A DNA stretch of 64,000 nt from Artocarpus heterophyllus (lineage: Eukaryota > Streptophyta > Magnoliopsida > Rosales > Moraceae), in the NCBI GenBank assembly GCA_025403435.1, contig CM046348.1:22937899-23001898 (forward strand), given 5' to 3'. Shown in pieces: positions 58,578 through 64,000 of the stretch. The stretch's first letter is position 1. The number at the start of each line of letters is the position of its first letter. The translations under genes and the position numbers were made by a program. The notes under the pieces are model-generated. The model was not told the DNA's origin and ran no database searches. It was given only the letters and a program-made list of their open reading frames with translations.

Positions 58578-61500
58578 TCAATAAATTGTGATCCTTGATC
58601 TGCACCAGAGTACAAAAAGCAAAGCCAAAGCAGTAGACTTGCAAAGGGTTGACAACGGAATGCCATATTTCCCTTTCCCAAAGAGCCCTTTCAGGATTGG
58701 CCACAAGCATAACACCAACCACACGCTGCAAAAAACTTCCAAAATGCCTGATCCCTGCCCACCACGAGCTTGCGGTTGTATCCCCAAAACGACCATAGCC
58801 AACGCCATCAACTGGACCAGCAAAAGCGTTGTGACGGGCACGAAAATGGGGGACTCGTCGAAGGTGAATCTGCCGGCATCAGAGTCCATGTCATTGGAGC
58901 CACTGGTACTTGAAGTAGATTGGTCCTTTTTGGTGACTTCAAACACTGTCTCTGAAATCCCCAAAAGCTTTAGTACCACACTGACTAGTCCAAGAACCCA
59001 AGCACTCATTGAAGTTACTCTCCCCATTTTCTGATTATTCCACCATGCTTGGATGGACTGACCGGTGGCAAAATACTCTGATAGTGTGTAGAGGTTGTAG
59101 ATGACAAAGAGCGCTATTGATATGTAGAAAGCTGGTTCTTGCCTCTACATTCATAATAAATTGAGAGAAAAAGAATATAAAGTACGTTGGCTTGATATAG
59201 TATGCTATGTTAACATTAATTTGTAGTGATATATTTCTGACCGGACGCCTAACTCTAATTTTATTTTTTATGTTAATTTATGTGGTCAATAAGTTGTTAT
59301 CTTTTTATTGGTAAATTTGGTCATTCTATGGCGTCTTCATAGCACCAGTGATGAGCCACATATCTATCACAAGTTTTATAACTTCAACGGTTAAAGTTTA
59401 AGAGTATATAAATTCAAATTTACATGTTATTGTGTTTTCTTTATAATTCGCAAGTCTATCGTAATTTATACAAATCCACTATTCCAAATTTGCAATTCCA
59501 ATATGAAATGTGCATTTTATTATATTTCTAGAGCTATAAAAGTCTCTTATTAATTGATGTAACAATCTTTTAAACATCTAAAAAATAAAAGAATAATGAC
59601 AACTCACTTACTACATCGGTCGACGCATTAAAATTGATATTAGAGTTGGTTTCCTGTTAGTTAGCATTATTCTATATATATATATATATTGTGAAACTAT
59701 AAAAAAGTGCTGAAAATTAAATGTATTGAAATCTAACCTTGGGCAAAAAATGAGAGTTGGTGATGATAGAATATGCAAGTAGAGCAGAATAGCACAACTC
59801 AGGAGCAGAGCGTAATACCCAAGATTGGACCCACAAGTAGGCCAAGCACTGTCTGAGTTGAAGCTTGCCAAATATGGTGAAAAATAAGGGGCAATTTTTG
59901 CTGAAAAGGACTTCTAGAAGCCCTGTCGCCCACCTTCTTTGTTGTATCATAGCAGTTGGTCCACTGGTTGGTGCACATCCTAGAAAGCCCGGCGGATTCG
60001 GCCAGCAAAGGACAGATCTCCAGCCTTTCTTATGGATAATGAGTCCTGTGTTAAAGTCTTCCGTCATTGATCCATACATGAAACCAATCTGAGTCCAACC
60101 AGCCCAAAAAAAGACTTGGTAAGTGTGAAGAAAATAAGAAACCATCCAAAAAACTTGTCTTTCATATAATTTATTTGTATAAGAAGGGTTACAAGTAATA
60201 ATCAATATAATTTTTCTACAATAAAATTATGGCATTGTTTTAGTTGTATCTTAAACATTATTTGTACCCTGTAACATTTTTCTTGGAATGCCAATCGGTG
60301 CCAGTCTAATTGATAAAGATGGGGTGAATTAAAAGGGAGATCTCAAGCTCGAATTCGGAAACCAACAAACATCGTATTGAAAAAATAAATATTTTTTCTT
60401 TTGCTAAAATTATTTGACACGAACCTTCTTACCCCAATGAGTACCATTCTCGTACTCACAATCTGCAACTTTGTGAGCAGCCTCAACAGAGTTCTCAAGA
60501 CTCTTTGCCATTTCCGCCTTCTCTCCTTTCAAAGCACTGGCAGCTGATGCCACAAACTCCTCTGAGTTTCCAAAACTTTGGACCAAGTACTCATGATTAA
60601 TATCCTTGGCTAACTTTCCTGGCGCAGTAAATAAAAGGGCAAAATAATTAGGTCCTCGAAATGAAGAAAATTAAACTGAGAAATATTCGTTTGGAAAATA
60701 AGTTTGAACCAAAAGTTTGGGTTCAATTTTTAAAGATTGAGCGATTCAAATTTTATAAGAAAAAATATTTTATTTACTTTAGTTGCACTGTAACAACATT
60801 GATTCGAACTCATTTTCCAGACAAACTCGTACAATATTAGACGTACAATAGAAGTGAAAGTCGTTTACCACTAGCAATATAGATCAAATTGGTAGAATCT
60901 CTCTGACTAATTTCTATGTCTTCCGGCGATATGCCGTATATGACTTTTCGTCTGTGGAAGCATCCTGTTCCCGAGTAACATGGCCCTTGAAGTCCCGCTA
61001 TTCCTCTCCCCATATACTTTTGATTGAAACGACAAGGTTTATTTGTATTCATAAGTTGCAAGTTTAATCAATAAAAATTGATTATCTTTCAAAAGAAGTA
61101 CATATATAATTAATTTCTCTTCATTAATAATTAGCAGTTTATTACTTAAAAATCAAGTTTCTTTCATTTTTTTGGGTAAAAAAATGATCAGATATTTGTC
61201 GTGCATATAGTTTCTCTTTTCATTTAGAAGATGTAATTATTCAAACTATTTGATTGGGATATATGGGCAAATGACATGACTAACCAAAATTTTGTCGAAT
61301 CAAAAAAATGACTCCTTAAAAAATGGTCAATTAGTTTTATTGATTGAGGAATTGACTTTGTGTTGTTGATTAACCAATATCAATAATACAATTTATCAGT
61401 GAGATTAACCTACTGGTTAATGGATCATTGATTGAATCTAATTGACCAATGCATCAACTATTTTTATGATAATATGTCATTTTCTTAAGGCAAAAAATTT

Positions 61501-63938
61501 AGAAACGTAATTGAAACTATAAGTTAAAACCAAAACATTACAACATGTGACAGCTTTACAGTATAACAATTTTGTTTTACACTGTAGCATATGAAATTAT
61601 ATTGTAAACAATTAGAACAGTTCAGTTCCAACTAAATTACGAAACGAAATCAAATCAAATCAAATATAGTAAAGTTATGCAGTTTTCTTTCTTTATCTTT
61701 TTTTTCTTAATGTTAATGGAGAGAGAAAGTAATTGACATATATATATATATATATATATATGTGCATATATGTATGTAGTTTGATTGATGCACACCTCAA
61801 ACAGAACGACCAACTGATTTCCAAAAGGGTCATCTTTTAGCCCATCATAGAAGACCTGCGGAAATTGACAAAATGCGACTTCCTTTTCATTCTGGGGACC
61901 GAGCAGCAAGCACATTGCGTGAAGAACAGCTTTTGGATTGTTGACAAACATGTCACAGTCTACGTTCAACATGAATGGAGCATTTGTCATCAATCCTGAC
62001 ACCCTGGCCTACATATTCAGACAATCAAGCAATAATAAAAGATTACATTTGTAACTCAAAAATTGGTACAAATTAAAACTAGCGTCCTAACAATAATTAA
62101 TTTGACTCGACTGATTTTTTTTCTTTTTTTTTTTCTAGTAACTTAACTGAAAATTGATACTAGGGAAACAAACTCTCTTACCAAAACATTCATGGCACCG
62201 GCTTTGTAATGATGTGGATGCGTTGGCCGCTTTTCCCTGGAAATATAAACCAAATGCGGCACTCCATCTGCGATACCTTGCTTATTTTCCCATACTACCT
62301 ATATTATAAATTGAAAATATATCAAACTAGACGAATTTCTTAAAATAATACAATATTACTTCTAAGCTTTTTCCCCCTTTGGCCGCCATAAAGTGCTTCT
62401 TAAAATAGTTGTTAGTACCATTCTTTTAAAAAGTTAATTAAGAGCAAGTGCTTAAATAGTTGTTAGTATTTCTACAGGTAATTAAAAAAAATTTTCTTTG
62501 AAAGGGTAAAAAATTACAACTAGGATTAAAATTTATCGTCCAATTTAAAATTACAGAGTATGACATAATTGAATTGAGATTCAAAACTGATGACGAATAT
62601 TACAAAAAAATGATAATAATTTCTTTAGGGAACAAATAAATGTCTTAATTAAGATAAAAAAAATGTAAAGTAAGTAACAATAATACGAAGAATAATGCTA
62701 GAGGCACTTATGACTTTTATCTCAATTGTTTTATTATTTTGAGCTGTGATTCTTTTATTGGTGATTAATTATTACATTAATTAATAATAAAATATTTTAT
62801 TTACTAATAAAACGACGAGAACTTATAAAATAGGTTGAAATAGATAATATAAAGCTCGTCACTTTGTTGAAAAAGAAAGTAAACAAAAATGTCATACGGT
62901 TATTCGACAGTTATGTTATTTGTCTTTGTCTAAAAAATTACTGGAATTCATAATAATTTATATGGAATGCATGGCGATATATAACCCATTCAAAAGGGCA
63001 CATTAATTATTTCTTGTACAATATATAGCTTGTTTTATATATCGAATATTTTGGGTGTCATTTTCGTAGACATAAACTTAACGTACACGACAGACCGTCC
63101 ACATACATGTACATGAGGAACAAGTTCCGTGTGGAAGTCTATTGTAGCCTATTGGTCGAAAAAAATAAATAAAAAACAGAACTAAGGGCATGTTTGGGAG
63201 GGCTTTTTAAAAGTAATTTTTGACTTTTTGAGTCCAAAAACTGTTTTTAAAAGTATTTTGATGAATTGTTAGAAGTGTTTTTGTTTTTTAAAAGTTTTCA
63301 TAAAATGTAGCTTCTCGAAAAAGCTCTTTTAAAATAGACTTTAAAACTTATATCAAAGTATTAATAATACATTATAAGCTTAAATATAATATTTTTGTAA
63401 CTTTTTAAAAAAATTGAAACCTGATTGACCCATTAAATTCTTTTAAAAACATAACTCCAAACACTTATTGAAAAGCTATAGATTTTACCTTTTTTTTCTA
63501 CTGTTTCTTAAAGAAAAAGAATTATTATTATTTTAAGTGTTGTCATTTTTCACTAATAAATACAACTGTTTTAGCTATTCGTTTAATTTTTTAATGGTTT
63601 AATTTTTAAATGAGAGCAATAACGTGTCGCGTGCTATAAATATTTATATCTGTAAATTAGATCATTGAAAGACTATTGTAACCGTTAAACAACAACAATT
63701 TCTAAGCATCGAGAAAAAGACAATTTCTACCGTAGAAGTTCTAAAAAAATAAAGGAGGAGGAAAAAAGAAAGCAGAAGTAAGAAGAAAGTTGAATTCCCA
63801 CATATATACCTTGATTATTGTTGGATGATTTCTCCTCTCTGTATTTAAGAAAACTTCAAAGTCCTCGCTAAGATCTCTTGCAACTGATCCTCTTTCGACC
63901 ACTGCCCCAATTTTGCGGCTAAGTTGCTCATACTCATC
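58578..63938 (-). CDS. Cellulose synthase-like protein, CslB/CslH group (3' seven exons; 5' end outside window)
   Basis: Csl proteins are Golgi/ER membrane GT2 glycosyltransferases making cell-wall polysaccharide backbones; CslH makes mixed-linkage glucan in grasses, while the product of dicot CslB/H is unsettled. Minus-strand exons, all GT-AG and in phase: 63810-63938 ([10 protein letters not shown]), 62182-62298 ([11 protein letters not shown]), 61796-62008 ([10 protein letters not shown]: DxD-type catalytic Asp), 60869-61016 ([13 protein letters not shown]), 60425-60618, 59738-60088 ([13 protein letters not shown] [10 protein letters not shown], then the QxxRW signature QQRRW), 58578-59144 (C-terminal membrane helices, [16 protein letters not shown], stop at 58578). 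That is 572 residues, against about 750 for a full protein; the N-terminal helices and first Asp motifs lie beyond 64000. No stop or frameshift was seen, so the gene looks intact. B versus H cannot be decided by eye. Confidence 0.9.
61739..61762. repeat. (TA)n microsatellite in a Csl intron
   Basis: ATATATATAT run next to the donor site of the exon at 61796-62008. It is a simple repeat likely to vary in length. Confidence 0.85.
62299..63809. other. Large intron of the Csl gene with MITE-like sequence
   Basis: AT-rich 1.5-kb intron. A segment at about 63186-63465 begins GGGCATGTTTGGGAGGGC and ends near CTCCAAACACTTA, resembling a Tourist-type MITE, but the ends are poorly preserved. Otherwise nothing is seen. 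Confidence 0.45.
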
Positions 63939-64000
63939 CTTTGACACAAGACCAAAAAAAAAAAAAAAATCATTATTATTGTAAAGTACTTTTTTGAAAT

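Noticed and set aside
58588..59034. 148-codon plus-strand frame
   Set aside because: Antisense of the last Csl exon; the minus strand carries the recognised protein.

Overview
The window is nuclear DNA from a flowering plant, most probably a woody eudicot. This rests on intron-split genes with GT-AG junctions, long AT-rich intergenic DNA, Ty3/gypsy and Ty1/copia LTR elements, CACTA remnants, and Tourist, hAT and Mutator MITEs. The species cannot be named from sequence. Only three ordinary host genes are visible; the rest is mostly nested transposable-element DNA.

Layout. 1-3972: pieces of long gypsy LTRs. 4000-5700: intergenic DNA with a TGTCGT/ACGACA motif cluster. 5722-8431 (+): three-exon gene for a zinc-ribbon DUF7815-type protein. 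8857-18552 (-): a divergent CNOT9/RCD1-like gene of nine recognisable exons. A copia LTR sits inside its third exon, and part of that exon plus the LTR is duplicated. 18.6-27 kb: MITEs (including nested Tourist elements forming a long inverted repeat), a solo LTR with target duplication ACAAG, and a CACTA transposase remnant. 27064-38402: a complete but dead gypsy chromovirus-like element (3.2-kb LTRs, TSD CTATC, tRNA-iMet primer site). 38408-44491: a very long LTR on the minus strand with a Mutator-type MITE in it. 45862-55617: an older element with a striking CCTAGG palindrome cluster, split by the element described next. 55708-58522: another gypsy-type LTR. 58578-63938 (-): the 3' seven exons of a cellulose synthase-like B/H gene that runs off the right edge.

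The most unusual object is 47095-55294. It is an LTR retrotransposon with equal-length 1967-bp LTRs that looked identical apart from one substitution, a perfect TSD GATAA, an iMet primer site and a gypsy-type polypurine tract, so it is a recent insertion. It has no recognisable gag or pol. Its interior instead carries two intact intronless ORFs. One is a basic Cys-cluster protein resembling the nucleic-acid-binding/silencing-suppressor proteins of carla-like plant viruses. The other is a LONELY GUY (LOG)-like cytokinin-activating enzyme with altered active-site surroundings. I infer a non-autonomous element moved by an autonomous gypsy relative and carrying potential host-manipulation genes.

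The three host genes show no functional linkage. The DUF7815 and CNOT9-like genes are convergent, about 425 bp apart at their 3' ends. All calls come from reading and hand-splicing the sequence; no searches were run.
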